Origin: Choanephora cucurbitarum
Lineage: Eukaryota; Mucoromycota; Mucoromycetes; Mucorales; Choanephoraceae
Assembly: GCA_025331435.1 (NCBI GenBank)
Contig: JAIWNI010000006.1
Location: 186,001-250,000, forward strand
Length of the DNA stretch: 64,000 nucleotides
Reading direction: 5' to 3'
Each line of letters opens with the position of its first letter. Position 1 is the stretch's first letter. Position numbers and translations under genes: made by a program. This document shows, piece by piece, positions 11,861-25,002 of the stretch. The notes under the pieces were generated by a model. The model ran no database searches, was not told the DNA's origin, and saw nothing but the letters and a program-made list of their open reading frames with translations.

Positions 11861-13965
11861 TGTTTGATAATAGTATAATCTGAAAAAGAAAGTATGAAAG
11901 AAAAGAGAGAGAAAAATACGAAAAGAAAAATCAGATTTCTTGATACGCGTTGTAAACTCCGAACATCACTGTTGGAATAACCTAAATGACAAACGAATTA
12001 AGACTGTCACAAGATTTGATGGGGAAAATCAAAGAGAACCTACAAGAAAAAAGATTTGGTGAAGAGACTCAAACAAAAAGAACACCCATCATTGTGTTTG
12101 AGGAAGAGAAGTAGAGGTGCCATCAACATCGCCGGTTTTCTTAATGCATCTTCCATTGTGCATAAATTATGCAAATATATATCAAATCTGATTTTGCTTG
12201 GCCTCTGCTGATCAATGCTTTCAGCGAACTATACTATTAAAAAACTCAAGAAATTTGCTGTACTAGATGCTTTCAAACCATTCGAAAATATCATAACTTG
12301 TTCTAAAAGTATTTATCGACAGAAGTAGGCTCAACAGATGAAACAGTCAGTAACAGAGGAGTTTTTACAGCACGACTTGTCAAGAAAACATGCTTAAGAA
12401 GTCTGGTAGCATCCGGAATAGAGCAAGAATTAATGCAGTTATTGCTTGTTTCCACAATATACTCAACATCACTGGTAAAGAAATTGCGCAAGAAATTTTA
12501 GGAACCAAAAGAAGATGATCTAGTGTAAAACCATGATTCATTGAATGTTGCAATACTTGCTTCGTCGTCTATCTTCTTAAAAATGAAGCAAACGATATCG
12601 TATTAATTTCTATGCTCTTAAGCTCTTGTTTTTTATCAGCAACTGCTGGCTTTGCTTCTTTAGAACCATCAAAGTCTTCAAGTTGCTTTGATGGTAGTCT
12701 AAACCTGATGCAGAAAAGAACAGTTGCTTTCTATTGCTCTATCTGTAGCACCTATTATCTGAGTAGGACTATCTTAGTTGCACATCTGATCTTGGGTATA
12801 GAAGTAGTTGGGCATCTGTGTCTGTGATATCCCTAGACTTTAGTATGACAATTGTCTTAAGCTGACAGTGCACAGTCTGTTCTAAAGGACATGGTTGAAC
12901 CTGTATTTCTTATTCTTTTACTTTTGCTCGTCTACGTTTCTCTTTACCAAAAGGTATGTCTGGAAAGATAGTGAAAGAGGAGCAACGGTATCTAGAGAAG
13001 GTGACCTATATATCGACTATCATGTATCATACAACTCTGAAAAGCCGACTGAATCATTTGTTTTAATAGATTTGGAGTATTTAGTGGAATTTGTTGAAGA
13101 CAGAGGAACTATTGTGGGTAGTAAAGCGAAAGGACATGACAGATACTATGGAAAATGACTTGAGGAAATGCATGACAAAAGAATCATCGTATGCATTATC
13201 AATGAGCATATGACCTCTGAAATGTATCTCTGCTGCTTTTAAAAATTGGAGAATCCATTGTTTAAAGAAGAGAAAGACAGAAGAATGAAAAGAAAAGAAA
13301 TATACTCGAAGTTGATGTGTATCAATCAAGATGGTATTTCTAAGAGGTGTGACAGGGCAACAAAGTCAAGAGACACCCTATTTTCGCTTGCAATCGGCTT
13401 GTCGGGTCTTTTTTTGTAATCATTAGCCAGCCAGTCAACCTTCTCGCCTAAAAAAATCAGTCAATTCAAAACTCAAGAATTTATCTTCCTTTCTGCAAGA
13501 AAAAGAGAGTTTGGTAAGCTTGGTATTTTAACTGCAAGCCTACTCAAGCTTCTAACTCCGCGACTGTCTCAACTCGTTCCTCATTGTCTCTTTTCTTCCT
13601 AAACGAGCTAATATCCTAGTCATGAAAACTAAATTCGCATCATCTGTAGAGATGAATTGTAGCAGAACCGAACAATTCATAAGCAGCATAGTTTTGTATT
13701 ATGTTTTTCAACTGTAAACATTTTGAGATCTTGTTTAAGAGTGAATCGCTATCAAGCCCCATCATGATGCTAGCACGAATAATGAGGTGTCTAATCTGTA
13801 CCTGTCCTGGCCTTTTCTAAATACATCTTCTTTCTCATTTTCTTCTGATGCGATTGTTTGTTGCATTATAATTTGCCAAGACTGTTGATTTCCGTGACTA
13901 TTTTTGATTTAGAAATGCAATGTTACCATGCATATTTTTTTCTTAGACATTTTTGTCAAGTTCAG
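11861..13965. other. Intergenic between divergent Nup82 and Air1-like genes
   Basis: About 2.1 kb with no supported gene. Short open frames at 12303-12491 (-), 12612-12827 (+) and 12895-13158 (+) look partly protein-like but contain no motif I recognise and have no plausible splice continuation. They may be remnants. Bases 13930-13965 are T-rich and end in cag just before the Air1-like ATG, so a leader intron acceptor there is possible. Confidence 0.4.
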
Positions 13966-15671
13966 ATGTTTGACGAAGACGAAGAAGAGCTTGAATTACT
14001 GCGTCAATATGAAGATAAAGCACTTGACGCTGATGACGATGAGAAGTACTCAAGGTGATTGCATGGTGGATACAATAGAAAGAGAGAGAGAGGGAGAAGG
14101 ACAGTCAACTTATTCATAACAATAGTGATCAAATGGACAGTGATCTCGAAGATAAGATATTGAGTATGGTTCAATACGGTTCCGGCATTACCAAGAAAAA
14201 GACTTTGCCTACAAAACTTGAACCAGCGATCGAGCCAACACCTGATTCAGTGCCTGAACCGGTAGTTGTGCGCGCTCCCATCAGTGACGCAGCAGATCAA
14301 AAACGTCCAGTAGATTTCTCTGCATCTGAAGAATATGGATTAGGTGACACTGATAGCGATAGTTCAGAGTCGCATAAGACTGCTTCTAATACTGAGGATG
14401 AGTCAGATGAAGATACTGAAGATGATGACGATAACAATAGTAGCAGCAATGAAGCTAGAGAAAACACATTAGCAGATGCGCCTCAACCTGCAGTAACGCA
14501 TTATATCAACTTAGACGACAAGCGCTATATGGAAAATGACGAGACATCCGAGGAAGAAGCTGAACTAGGCATCAAGCTTCAGAAATTGATTGACGATCAG
14601 ATTTTTAACCGTCAAAGTAGAAAGCGTTATCAAACGCTAAAGCCTGTTCGCGTCTGTTTTGTCTGTAACCAACCTGGCCACGAACGAAAGGATTGCAACC
14701 GTTGCATGGAGTGTGGCTTGCCCCGCCACAAGGAATCGCGCTGCGTTGGAGCACGCTATTGTGCTCGCTGTAAACGTCGCGGCCACAATGCTATTGACTG
14801 TAATAATGCCAAAACATCTGAAAATTGTAAAATTTGCAATGTCCATTATCACCACAAATCAGTATGTCCCTCTCTTCTTCATACCTATATTGATGAAGTA
14901 TCTCCTCGAAAGATTCCCGAAGCCTGGTGCTATTACTGTACTTCAAAAGGACACTATGGTGACGAATGCCCTCACCTTCCTACTTACCTTAGTACAATAC
15001 CTTCTGCTTTTTCAAAACACAGCATTGGCTTGGGTAACCGATTCGAAGCAAAGAAGAGCATGAAAAACTCAGCTGCTTCATTTAGCAGACAACATGATCG
15101 ATGGTCTAACACAAGCAGTAGAGAAAGCAGTCCGCATCGCAATAACAAAAAATCCTCCAAGAAGCGACCTCGAAGCGACTTTAACTCTTCTGATACAGAC
15201 GATTCCCGTTACGATAGAGGCAACAGTAAGGGCAGCAAGAAGAACAAGAAGAACAAGGGTAAGGGCAATCTCAATGAGTTTTTTGACAGAGGTAGCTCTA
15301 GCAGAAACGATGATTACCGATCTGGTAATAGCAACTGGAAGGCATTGAATAACAACAGCTTGCCACAACCCACACGATCTGGAACAGTCCATATGAGCAA
15401 CCCCAAGCAAAGGTCAAGACAAGGCCAAGGCAATAACTATAGTTCTAATTTTCCTCGAGGCAATATGTCTGATCTACCAAGACCAAGTTCTAGTGGTGTC
15501 ATCGACCTAGTAAACGATAATCATCACGGTCATAAGCGCAACCACAACCACAACCACAACCACAACAACACTAACAACCACGGTAACAACAATAATAACA
15601 ATAACAATGGCGGCGGTCAATACTCTAGGAGGGCACCCAAATATCATGGCGGTTATAGGCAAAATCGATAG
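13966..15671 (+). CDS. Zinc-knuckle RNA-binding protein, Air1/Air2-like
   Basis: Exon 13966-14054 (MFDEDEEELELLRQYEDKAL...) is joined to 14126-15671 for 544 aa. A second acceptor a few codons downstream would also stay in frame. After an acidic, Ser-rich N-terminus come five CCHC knuckles in a row: CFVCNQPGHERKDC, CMECGLPRHKESRC, CARCKRRGHNAIDC, CKICNVHYHHKSVC and CYYCTSKGHYGDEC. Five tandem knuckles are the hallmark of Air1/Air2 (ZCCHC7 in animals), the RNA-binding subunits of the nuclear TRAMP polyadenylation complex that feeds RNA to the exosome. The C-terminus is basic and low-complexity with an Asn/His/Gly run near 15535-15610. The gene converges on the bestrophin-like gene with 75 bp between stops. 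Confidence 0.85.
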
Positions 15672-15746
15672 AAACACAACCCATACATATATTGATGCAA
15701 AAAGAGAGAAAAAGATGTATATAATAAATTTTTTATTTTTACTTCG

Positions 15747-17773
15747 TTATTGACCATCAAGCAGAATGCTAGTGGAATGAGTGGGAATATGATAGATGAT
15801 GTATTCTACCTCTTTTTTCAATTCATCACAATATTTGTTCAAGGGCAAGTCGTTGGCATCGTATCCAACTGTATAAATATGACATGTTAGTAATCCTGTA
15901 GAGAAAATAAGTAAAGTAAAACTTACATGGATTTTCAATCTCGGCACCAATAGCTTCAATACCAAACAGAGTGAAAGAAACTAAAGCAACAATGGGTGCA
16001 GTAAGCCAGGCGATTGAGTCGACAAGGGCAAATGGTAAAAAGAAAATGTATAAAACAACAGCTTGTTTCCTAAATACAATATATATAAGCACAAGATATG
16101 ATAAATTAAAAAAAAATGACACTTACAAGTGAATGTTATAAGCTCTTGGGATAGGGGTATGTACAATTCTTTCAAATGCAGTCAAAGTGTTGACCAAAGT
16201 GTCCAATGAGCTAGTAGTAACTGAAACCAAAGAAGACTCGATCTTGTTAGCTGCCTTGGCTTGGTTGATAAAGAGAGCTACACGGAACAAGATTTCAAGA
16301 GGTAAAGAAAGATCCGAATCACCTTGGTATGGCAAATCTTCTTCACTAGTGAACTTGGAATGATCCAGATGACGTCTGTGAGTTCTTCGGTGTTGTCTGT
16401 GGAAGCGATGTCTAATGTTATGCAAAACTTCTTCGGAGCTGGTTAGACGTTGAGGTTTGGGGCGGGATCCTTCTTCTTGTACTTCAGGCGTTTCTTGCTC
16501 GGAATCACTGCCACTGCTACCACCATCATTTTCCTCATCCAAAAGACTTTGTTCCTCTTGCTGTTGCTCTTCATCAGCAACGCTAGTATCTAATCCAACC
16601 ATATTTCGCTGGATCTGAACAGCGGAGGCTTCTGCTAAATCTGAATCAGGAAATTCTTGCTGAATAAGAGAACGGCGAATGTTGGCAATGTGTGTTGGAT
16701 CATCTGCTTGCATATAACCGTCATGATGCTTTGGTTTAATAGAGTCAGTCAGCGAAACCATAATAGCAGGAGCATTGTGAAGTAAGTCGAACGAAGCTTT
16801 CTTTGTGACTTGTGGATCGTTTGGGCCATTTCTGCTCCTCAGAGTTTTTTTGATTTCAACTGTCTTTGAGGTTACAGGTACTGTGGCATTATGGCCAGTG
16901 GCTTTTGATTTGCCCTTAGCAACACTGATAGGTTCCCACTTGGGCGGCAACAATGTTTCGACTAAAAAAAAAATCATTGAATGGTTAGAAAAACGATATA
17001 AAAGAGGAAACAACCAGTATGTTCAGTTCGACACTTACGATCATAATAATGTGTACCATATTCATGACGGAGATGATGCTTTGTAGCAACGAAGAAAGCT
17101 AGCAATAATTTAATACAACGCATCTTTTCCAAATGATCTTGCTCGGTTTCTTCAGGAATATTGATCCAGACTTGACGCGCTACATTACGAATGGTGGCCA
17201 TTACAGTTTGAATCAGCTTACGGCCTTCCCAATATCTGTCATATGCTGTATTGACACGGAATGCCAATAATAAACCGAGAGCTACAGAAACAGTACCAAC
17301 TTTTTTTTATTTTGGAATTTAGTGTCTGAATGGAATCATGAACGTAACAAGAGCTACTTACGCACGGATACAGGAACACTGATAGAGACTCCTAAATGCA
17401 AATGAAGCAAACAAATCAAGCACGAGAAGCCTGTCATACCGACCACACCGGGAAGTGTTGGAAGCAGAACCTATCAAGATATGCCCATTAAAACCTCGGT
17501 TCTTTGGTTGTACGAATGACAAAACAATACTCACAGATCCCTCCCAACGCAATACATCAGGCCAAGCAAATTGATGTCTAATATAGATAGTAAAGCTTCC
17601 CAGAAAAGTGGGTCTCTTCAAATAAGAATACCCTATACGTGGAAGAAAGTCGTGTTTAGATGACAATTGATACACATTTATTATAAAGAATCCATGTAAG
17701 GATGGATTTCGCTCTCTTTCTTTTCTTGTTCTAATTTGTTACCTTCCACAGTATAGGCCTGAACACTAGGCAT
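15747..17773 (-). CDS. Bestrophin-like anion channel (UPF0187)
   Basis: Seven exons (17773-17743, 17632-17535, 17470-17362, 17299-17039, 16961-16127, 16069-15927, 15868-15747) give 532 aa. The start is a 31-nt exon, MPSVQAYTVEG; the longer open frame seen downstream of it lacks an ATG, which is why this start was chosen. Family signatures are LRWEGS near residue 40, FRVNTAYDRYWEGRKLI near 95, and a late helix pair ending IENPFGYDANDLPL. These proteins form multimeric anion channels in plasma or organelle membranes. A long acidic, then His/Arg-rich insertion (about residues 170-340, with runs such as RHRFHRQHRRTHRRH) separates the two membrane halves and is probably cytoplasmic. Substrate and location are not determined by the sequence. 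Confidence 0.88.
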
Positions 17774-20537
17774 TTACAAAAACGGATAAATTGTATAAAA
17801 GAAAAGAAATAAAAGAGGAGTGCTAATGACATTAAAGAATTTTACTGCTTTTTTATACGCCAACTTATTTTGTATAGCTCTAGTCACACAATGTACCGTT
17901 TAACAGTGGCGGCTATACTCACAGGGCGTGTAACCAATGTTTCCTTCATATAAGTACGAGCATACAATTTTGACATATGAAGCCTATGCCTTTTTAGTTT
18001 CTGAAAACTAGAAGAACTACCAATGCCCCTGTCATGTATTAAAGCCTACAAACAAAGATAAAGTCGATTTACTAAAAGCTAAAAGAACTCCTTCTGCTTT
18101 TCAAGATAATCATTAGCTTCGGATCTTTTGTGACACGTTTGTAAAATGACTTTGAAGCAGTGTTCCAACCCTTTTTTTTTGTAGCCTTCAAGTTTTGTAG
18201 TGTAGCTGGCTCTTTCAGCGCACTTGCTCATGTTTCAATTTAAGGTATATTCAACCGGCTTTAGATTCGGACTTTGTGAAGATCATTGATAAATTGTCTA
18301 AATCGTTGCCTTTTTCAATTTGGTCACATGGTATATGCGTAATTTATGAAAAGGAAAGCTATTTTCTGAGAAACCAATGCTCGTATGTTTCTCCAGATCG
18401 TAATCAGATAAACAGGAAGCTTAGAAACCTTGACCTATTTTTTATAGTGTGATTCGGTTTGTTGAGATAGAGTCTTTCTCTTATGCCTCCATCAATTTTG
18501 ACAGAGATAATTACTGTTAAAAAGAAATGGCTATGATCCTCGATTCGTTATGCTCTTGCTAAGTAGTAAGCTGTTGTCTGTATGAGCTGCTATCATTATA
18601 AGTGATTTGCCTTATTGAAACGTAGATCGATACCAAGAGGATAAGAAGAAGTAGAAGCTTTTGAACAAAGGTAGGCTTATGCCAGCTATCTTTTGCAGAT
18701 AAAGAAGCATCCTTCTCTATGCATACGGCCGAAACGCACTAAAAAGAAACAGAAAATAAAACCCCTCATACGGATTCTATTGCAACTGCACAGCTTTACC
18801 CTAAAACTACCTGACGACTGAGTGCTTAGCCAAATAACCTGTGCTACACTGTTCTATCAGGGAGTTTAAATTTCATTTTACTGTTGATATGCTTTGGGGC
18901 TTTGAACTACCTCCTTGTGTTTTTCGATCGTCATTTCTTGTTCTATACATCGCCATAGCCTGTTAAACGGGTCTCTCTGTACAACAAAAGACCCCTCTCA
19001 ATGTAACAGTTGTTTTAGGTCGTGACCGGTTCATTACATCAATTTCATATTATATTTCTTTTCGTGTGTGACTATTGCGAAAAAAAACCATTTTCTGGCT
19101 TGTAGCGGTTTTGAAAGACAGTATGCCCACAAAGCTTTATTTGTTAGAGCAATGTGTTTTTATTACAAAACACCTTCTGTATGATTTAAGAGCCAGAGAC
19201 AATATAAAGAGAGGACAAGGCTTCGTACAGAGAAGTATCTTGGGATGGAGAGAGAGAAAGAATCAGGCTTTGTCACCCAACGTGTGCCTCACTCAATGAC
19301 ATATGAAAGGGCAATATAGTGTTGTGCGTTCAGAGGTTGTTTTTGGTCTACCAACCTTTTCGACATCTAATGTAGTATTAGTCTCTCAACACAGGTATTA
19401 GCGAGCAAATGTTCTTATCTCAAAAAGCGCCTAGCAGCTCTTTGTCATCAGACTTATCTTAATAGCTTACACGTTATATGATAAGTGGTTGCTCTAATTC
19501 AAGACATGTAACTGAAATTGAAGACACCCAACTATACCCTGTATAAGACAACTACCCTGCAATATAAAAAAAATAGTTAAGCAGCAATGCCTTGTTCGCT
19601 TTTAAAACCCCAATTCACAGAGAAAAAGGATACAAGCACATGCTATCAAAGTTACTGGTTTTCCTCAAAGTACTTGAATGTTTCTTGTACTTTCAAATAC
19701 TATATTGTTCAAAGAGATGCCTGGGGACCAAGTAGGCGCGCTACTCAGACAGGGTAGATATTTGATTTTCATTTTCTTTTAATGTAATTATATAATCTTT
19801 AGCCAGAGCATGAAGCCTTAGATGAACTGATAAATCATCCTTGGTGATTAATCTGGCTCACGTATGTTCTTTTTACCTGTTCTTTGAATAAAGAACCGCT
19901 TATTAGTTATCAACTAACCATAAGAACGGCGGTAGCAGGTGTAAGGAAAAAAAAACAAAAATCAAAAAGAGGCCACATTTTTATAGACTTAGCAGTAGTG
20001 ACTGTATTTTGTATTTTTGAAACCCCTTCTTATAATTTTTTAGCTTTTAAAAAAATTTATGACTTTTGTTTGATAAGCATAAAATCTTGTACGAGGAGAG
20101 AAGAAAATGTACCTTAAAAGTCATATTAATATCTAAAGGCCTTGTCCATTTGCGAGAATAAGCATCATGCCAGCACATTTGTTTTTTTTTTTTCATTGAC
20201 ATCAAATAAAGAGAAGATCGCAAGCATATCAAAACATATATTACCCTGCAATGCTGAGTGCAATGTTGGAAGAGCTCTGCACAGTTTACCCTTCTGCTTT
20301 GTACACTGTAGGATTTGTAATCAGCGGTATGCAAACTCTTTTAACTTACATTCTAAAAAAAGGGGGCTTGCCTGTACAGCTTTATCTGTAAATTTTACGC
20401 CTGGTTCTACTTTGTTGCTGGTCAAGTCCGTTCGTCTTTATTTTTGTGAGGCCATTCACGAATTCAAGAGAATAGTGCCTTTACTTCATCTTTCCTACAA
20501 TGCTCGATGCATGTTGGAGAAGAATGTTGCAGCAGTA
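17774..20537. other. Gene-poor interval
   Basis: About 2.8 kb between the bestrophin-like gene and a MITE. Open frames at 19075-19299 (+), 19884-20117 (+) and 20142-20543 (+) show no known motif and no codon pattern I would trust. Nothing else is recognisable. Confidence 0.4.
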
Positions 20538-20636
20538 CAGTAGCCGCTCGATTTGAGAGTGTTCGATTTAAGAGTATGCTCGATATAAGAGTGCAAACCT
20601 CAAGAATATTGGCAATCTTAAATCGAGCGGCTACTG
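20538..20636. mobile_element. 99-bp MITE with perfect inverted ends
   Basis: The ends cagtagccgctcgattt and its exact reverse complement enclose a short core that repeats the theme (tcgatttaagagtatgctcg). The element is flanked by TA on both sides (20536-20537 and 20637-20638). TA duplication with CAGT-type termini fits the pogo/Tc1-mariner superfamily. No coding capacity. Confidence 0.8.
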
Positions 20637-20819
20637 TACAAAGGTTACAGACGATGAGGCAGAGTTGTTGAGAGAGGGAAAGAACATTGCCAGTTCCTTG
20701 AACAGCGTTAGTTCTGGTGACATTTGCTTTTCGTGGATTGCTCATATTTGGGGCTTAAGGGCTAGTTTCTCAACAGTGGCCTATGTTGGTCATGATTTGC
20801 ATGTTGGCGTCTTACAAAA

Positions 20820-21296
20820 CTAAATCCTGCCTCATATTCGCCTGAATCAAACCCGATTGAACAGTTTTGAGCAGTCTTAGAAGGCAAATTCAAAGGCTAC
20901 AAACTATTGGCTGAAGAAAAAAGTGTCTAATAGAAATGGTAAGGCTATGTAATGACATACCTGCTGAAATTATATACAGCTTTATCTCCCATTTTAAGGA
21001 CAGATCATTCAATGTTATGATAAAACTCCATTCTAAACATTCTGAAGTCAAAAGATACATATCGTTTTTAGGTCTGTTTTATTTAACTTGTTGTGACATT
21101 TCTTTCATTTCAAAAAGAAGAAGTTTTTAGGCATAAAGAGACAGTCATTTTCGACTTGGTGTCAATAATTTCCTGGAAAGTAACATTTTTTCTTTTTAGT
21201 TGGAGACATTGAATTTTTTCAAACTGACATAGTTTACCGTTCTCGTTGTAAGCATACTCTTAAATTAAACAGTCTTAATCGGGTGACCACTGTATA
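20820..21296 (+). pseudogene. DDE transposase remnant with a MITE-like end
   Basis: From 20826 the plus strand reads PASYSPESNPIEQF, a stop where Trp is expected, then AVLEGKFKGYKLLAEE. In a shifted frame it continues CNDIPAEIIYSFISHFKD. This is the last catalytic box and C-terminus of a Tc1/mariner-type transposase, broken by stops and a frameshift. At 21241-21296 lies a degenerate end (cttaatcgggtgaccactg then TA) of the family seen at 20538. The span 20538-21296 may be one decayed autonomous element, but that is inference. Confidence 0.55.
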
Positions 21297-21701
21297 TTTT
21301 AAAGACAATAGCTCAGATTAGAAAATCATGGGAGTATCGGTTGATGTTTAGTATTAAAGGAAGCATCTTCAATTTTTTGTACAACTCAAAAATAACTATT
21401 AAATTAGGCCTATTAATACCTATCAACTACCAAAGGATGTTGTGGTTTCCAACTGGTTTTGCATACATGTGATTTCGGGATAGCTGGTCTTTGTCTCTCT
21501 TGATACATTGACGAACTACAGCATATTATTAGGATCCTTTATACTCTGGCCATCAATTCTGATGGGTAACATGCCTCACCCCTTCTATGTGTGTACGGCC
21601 GGCACACACAAAATGTATTTATTGATTTACGAATTGAAAATGGGGGTGTCAAAAAATAAAGAAAGAAAAAGAGTACTTATGATACTTTCTCTTCAAGATG
21701 A
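21297..21701. other. Downstream region of the Bir1 homologue
   Basis: No gene seen. The bases nearest 21701 are A-rich and would contain the 3' end of the minus-strand Bir1 transcript. Confidence 0.35.
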
Positions 21702-23821
21702 CTATGACGAAGTACCCGTTGTTTGTTGTAGTAGTTCAGACTTCACTTGATTTGATTTCTGCTTGATCATCTCAATCACATGACTACCATGTTCTTTGAC
21801 TTTATGAATACTGGCTTCAATTGTGTTCTGCAAGAAATGTTCTACTGTCATTGTCTCTTGCTCTGATGAGATGCGAGCAGGTGGTAATTGAGGCACAATA
21901 TCTCCTATACTTAGGATAGGTGGTGTACCTTCTGTAGTAAAGGAGGGTGATTTAGGTGGCGAAAAAGCTCTCCATCGCTTGCTTTCTGACTGGGTGACAG
22001 AAGGACGGATTCTGCTGGGTGTGGCGAAAGATGGTGTCATAGAATCATGTTGATGTGCCGCTGTTTGGACGATTGGTGAAAATGGACAATCACCAAAAAT
22101 ATCAGCAGCGCTAACTTGGTTACTTCTGTTTTTATGAACAGGTGTTGATTGCAAAAACTGAATACTGTGTTGAGGAGAGAGTGGACGACCAAGATAGATA
22201 ACTCCATCTTCTTCTTTTTGTTCAGGCAATGAATGTCGTAAGGAAATAGAATGGGTAGAGCGAGGTGGCGAAGTGGAAGGAGTTTTTGATTTCGATAGAC
22301 TAATAGGCTTTTTAAGCTGAAGAGAAAGTCTAGGAGATGATTGATTTGAAAGCCTGTTCGCTGCATAAGCAATAGAAGCTGGTGACTCAACTGCTCGTCC
22401 TTTTCCTTTATCTCGTTTTGGTGATGAGATTGTCTATTAGAAAAAGTTTTCTACTTCAGAAAAGGAGAAAAGATTGTTCAAGCATGATTGACCAACTTAC
22501 CACTGCTACTTCTGCTTGTTGATAGGTAGGATGACGATCTATGAAGCAAGGAGTGATTGAAATCTCTGCTTTTTGGATTGCATTAGAGCTTTGCTTTTCA
22601 GATTGCTCTTCGGCTTTTTCTTTAGATTGTTCTTTAGGTTGTTGTTTCTCTATCTGGGGTTTTGAAGACATCTGCACTTCTTGTTTTAATTGAAAGGTTG
22701 GTTCAAGTGCCTCAGAAAAGATGTCAACTGCAGATTCTCGTTTGGATGAAGGTAAAACTCTCTCTCTCTTTCTGTCTCTTCTGGAGCTTTGTTTGCCGAA
22801 TGTAATCGCAGGTTTTTTTATATGAGGTGGTGTAGCACTAAATGTTCCATCAATATCCCAAATAGTTTCTTCTTTCGCTTGGTCTTCTTTCATTGATTCT
22901 ATCTTTTGCTTGACAAAGCGTGTCTGTTGCTTAGCAGGTTCCATTTGTTTTCTTTTTCTCTGCATGTTTTCTTCTTGATGCAGTTGACTCGACGCCGTCT
23001 TGAATGATTCACTTGATTGCAGGCTATTGATCGTTCCACGATTTGCGCCTGCATTCAATTTCAGTTTGAGAAAAGGGCACTGAGAACTAAGTACTTGATG
23101 CTTTTGCCTACAGTTTAATATTTAAGCATATGCATTTATGTTGAACTCTTCATTGTTATTGTAGACATACAATAAATCAATTTCTCGATCAGGTTCTGAT
23201 ATTGTTACTTGGCAATATGGACATTTAATCTGAGCTGGCTCTTTGAGTGTAGGTGAGAGGAAAAAGCCTGCATCTGCTACCTTCAGTAATGAAATATAAG
23301 TCAATCTTCACCATAGAGATCATTATCTGCTTTTTCTTCCTCTTACTTTGTATGCAGCTGGATACTTTTTAGCTCTGGTTTGTTTACCTTTATGAGGAGG
23401 CCAGTAGTTATGGTGTTGAAAGGTTAAGAGTCGTGCTTTTTGCATAGAAGGACTATTCAGCGTTTGATGTTCCATTTCAGTTGAGTTGGATGTATCTGGA
23501 AAATTCAATAAAACCCAAGGACATTGTGGCGATTCCTTAGTGTGTCGAAGGTAAGGTGATCGCGCTTTTGTCCATTGACTCACTTCGAGATCACACAAAA
23601 AGCATCGAACGCTATCCGCTATTCTTGGCCTACGGACATGATAGAATCCAGCTTTTGCAAACTATACTTTTTTGTTGTCAGTCATAGTGTCCAGTATATG
23701 GAAAAAGCAATGATATCATTTGAATTCGAATTACCGCTTCAATATCATATTTTAGATCAGTATGAGGCCATGGATTAGGTGTCTTTTTAAAAGATTCGAT
23801 TCGATTCTGTAGTATGTTCAT
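21702..23821 (-). CDS. Survivin/Bir1-like protein with two BIR domains
   Basis: Five exons (23821-23735, 23661-23347, 23280-23171, 23107-22501, 22433-21702) give 616 aa. BIR 1 (about residues 5-85) has the core GFYHVRR, then C-x2-C (CFLCDLEVSQW), H and C (RHTKESPQCPW). BIR 2 (about 105-190) has ARLLTF, AGFFLSPTLKEPAQIKCPYC and KHQVLSSQCPF, whose last zinc ligands lie across the 63-nt intron between exons 3 and 4. The rest is basic, Ser/Lys/Gln-rich and low complexity, ending in a predicted helix (VEHFLQNTIEASIHKVKEHG). A double-BIR N-terminus with a long tail matches fission-yeast Bir1/Cut17, the survivin subunit of the chromosomal passenger complex (with Aurora B and INCENP). The role is inferred from family membership. 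Confidence 0.85.
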
Positions 23822-23877
23822 TATGAAGACGCGTTTTTAGAAGAAAAATAAAAAGTCAGTGACATAAAACTTTTTTA

Positions 23878-25002
23878 TTATTGTTTAGTGTAAATCTTAT
23901 GAATGCCCATGGCTGAAGTCATAAGCACTACCAAGGTTGCGCCAGTCACACTATAAGCATCAGGGTATTCATTCAAGATAAGAATACCAAACAAGAAAGC
24001 AAAAACAACATCATTCATACGCATCAAAGTTCCTGGACCAGCAGGAGCCATTTGTAGCCTAAGCGAAAAATAAGAGATGTGTCAGATGAAATAGGAAAGC
24101 AAAAGATAGAAAAAACTTTTACCCTTGATTTAAAAAGCATTGACCAACAAAGGCGGTTAAGCCAATCAAGATCAACATGATATACTGATGCAAACCATGA
24201 GGCATCACGGGTTTCTGAAGAAGAAACATACCAAAAGGACTGACAATACCACTTACAAGTCCAAAATAGACGACATGAACCATAAAATGAGCACCTCTCC
24301 CAATCTTTCGAACAGTGACATAGGCAACAGCTGACATGACGGCACCCAAAAAAGCACAAAAGACAGCAAACAAACGCTTCCATTCAGACACATCATCCGT
24401 AGTATCATTTTGCCCTCCAAACAAAAAGTGAGGTTTAGACACAAGAATGACACCTACCATACAAACAGCAGAACAAATTCCATCAAACAGAGTAAATGCT
24501 TCGCCCAATACAAGAGCAGCCAAAATAGCGGTAAGAGATGGGCCCAAAAAGAAAACAACTAACAGAAAAAAAAGACAAGTTGAGAAACAACTATACTAAG
24601 ATCAATCAAAATGTATATCTTTTTACCAGTTGCATCGGCCAGTGGCAGTTGTGTGATACTATAGAAGAAAAGGGAGAGACCAATGGTTCCTGCTAAACCT
24701 CTAACAAATAACCAACCACGGACACCTGGTTCACCTAAAGGATGTTTTTTAAGCAAAAGGCAACCAAGTACACCAAAAAAAGTTTGAACCACTGATCTTG
24801 CAAACACCATCTCAAAAGAAGGAAAATTACTACCACTTAATTTGACTAAAAGCGACATAGTAGAGAAACCTAAAGCGGACAAGGTCATATATAATAAGCC
24901 TGTCATTTCTCTCTTCTTCTGATAATATCTTTCATGACCACTGCGTTCGGATAGTAAAGGCGTAGTTTCCACTGTATAAGAGTTGACACTGCTTTGGCTC
25001 AT
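23878..25002 (-). CDS. DMT-superfamily (EamA) membrane transporter
   Basis: Three exons (25002-24627, 24558-24123, 24058-23878) give 330 aa, the usual length for ten-helix EamA carriers. After a 35-residue cytoplasmic start (TVETTPLLSER) two internally related halves follow. Half one carries GFSTMSLLVKLSG and FARSVVQTFFG with the SITQLPLADATVVFFLGPSLTAILA box that marks this family; half two ends MAPAGPGTLMRMNDVVFAFLFG. Related fungal and animal (SLC35G-like) proteins move nucleotide sugars or small metabolites, but the substrate is unknown. The stop is 57 bp from the ATG of the Bir1 gene on the same strand. Confidence 0.88.

Noticed and set aside
12303..13158. Short frames between Nup82 and Air1-like genes as genes
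   Set aside because: No motif, no splice continuation and no start context; at most remnants.
15078..15410. 110-codon minus-strand frame inside the Air1-like gene
   Set aside because: Antisense of a low-complexity Ser/Arg/Asn coding region.
17358..17675. 105-codon frame as the N-terminus of the bestrophin-like gene
   Set aside because: It lacks an ATG and reads through introns; a short first exon ending at 17743 gives a proper start and in-frame junctions.
20142..20543. 133-codon plus-strand frame
   Set aside because: It runs into a MITE and has no recognisable domain.
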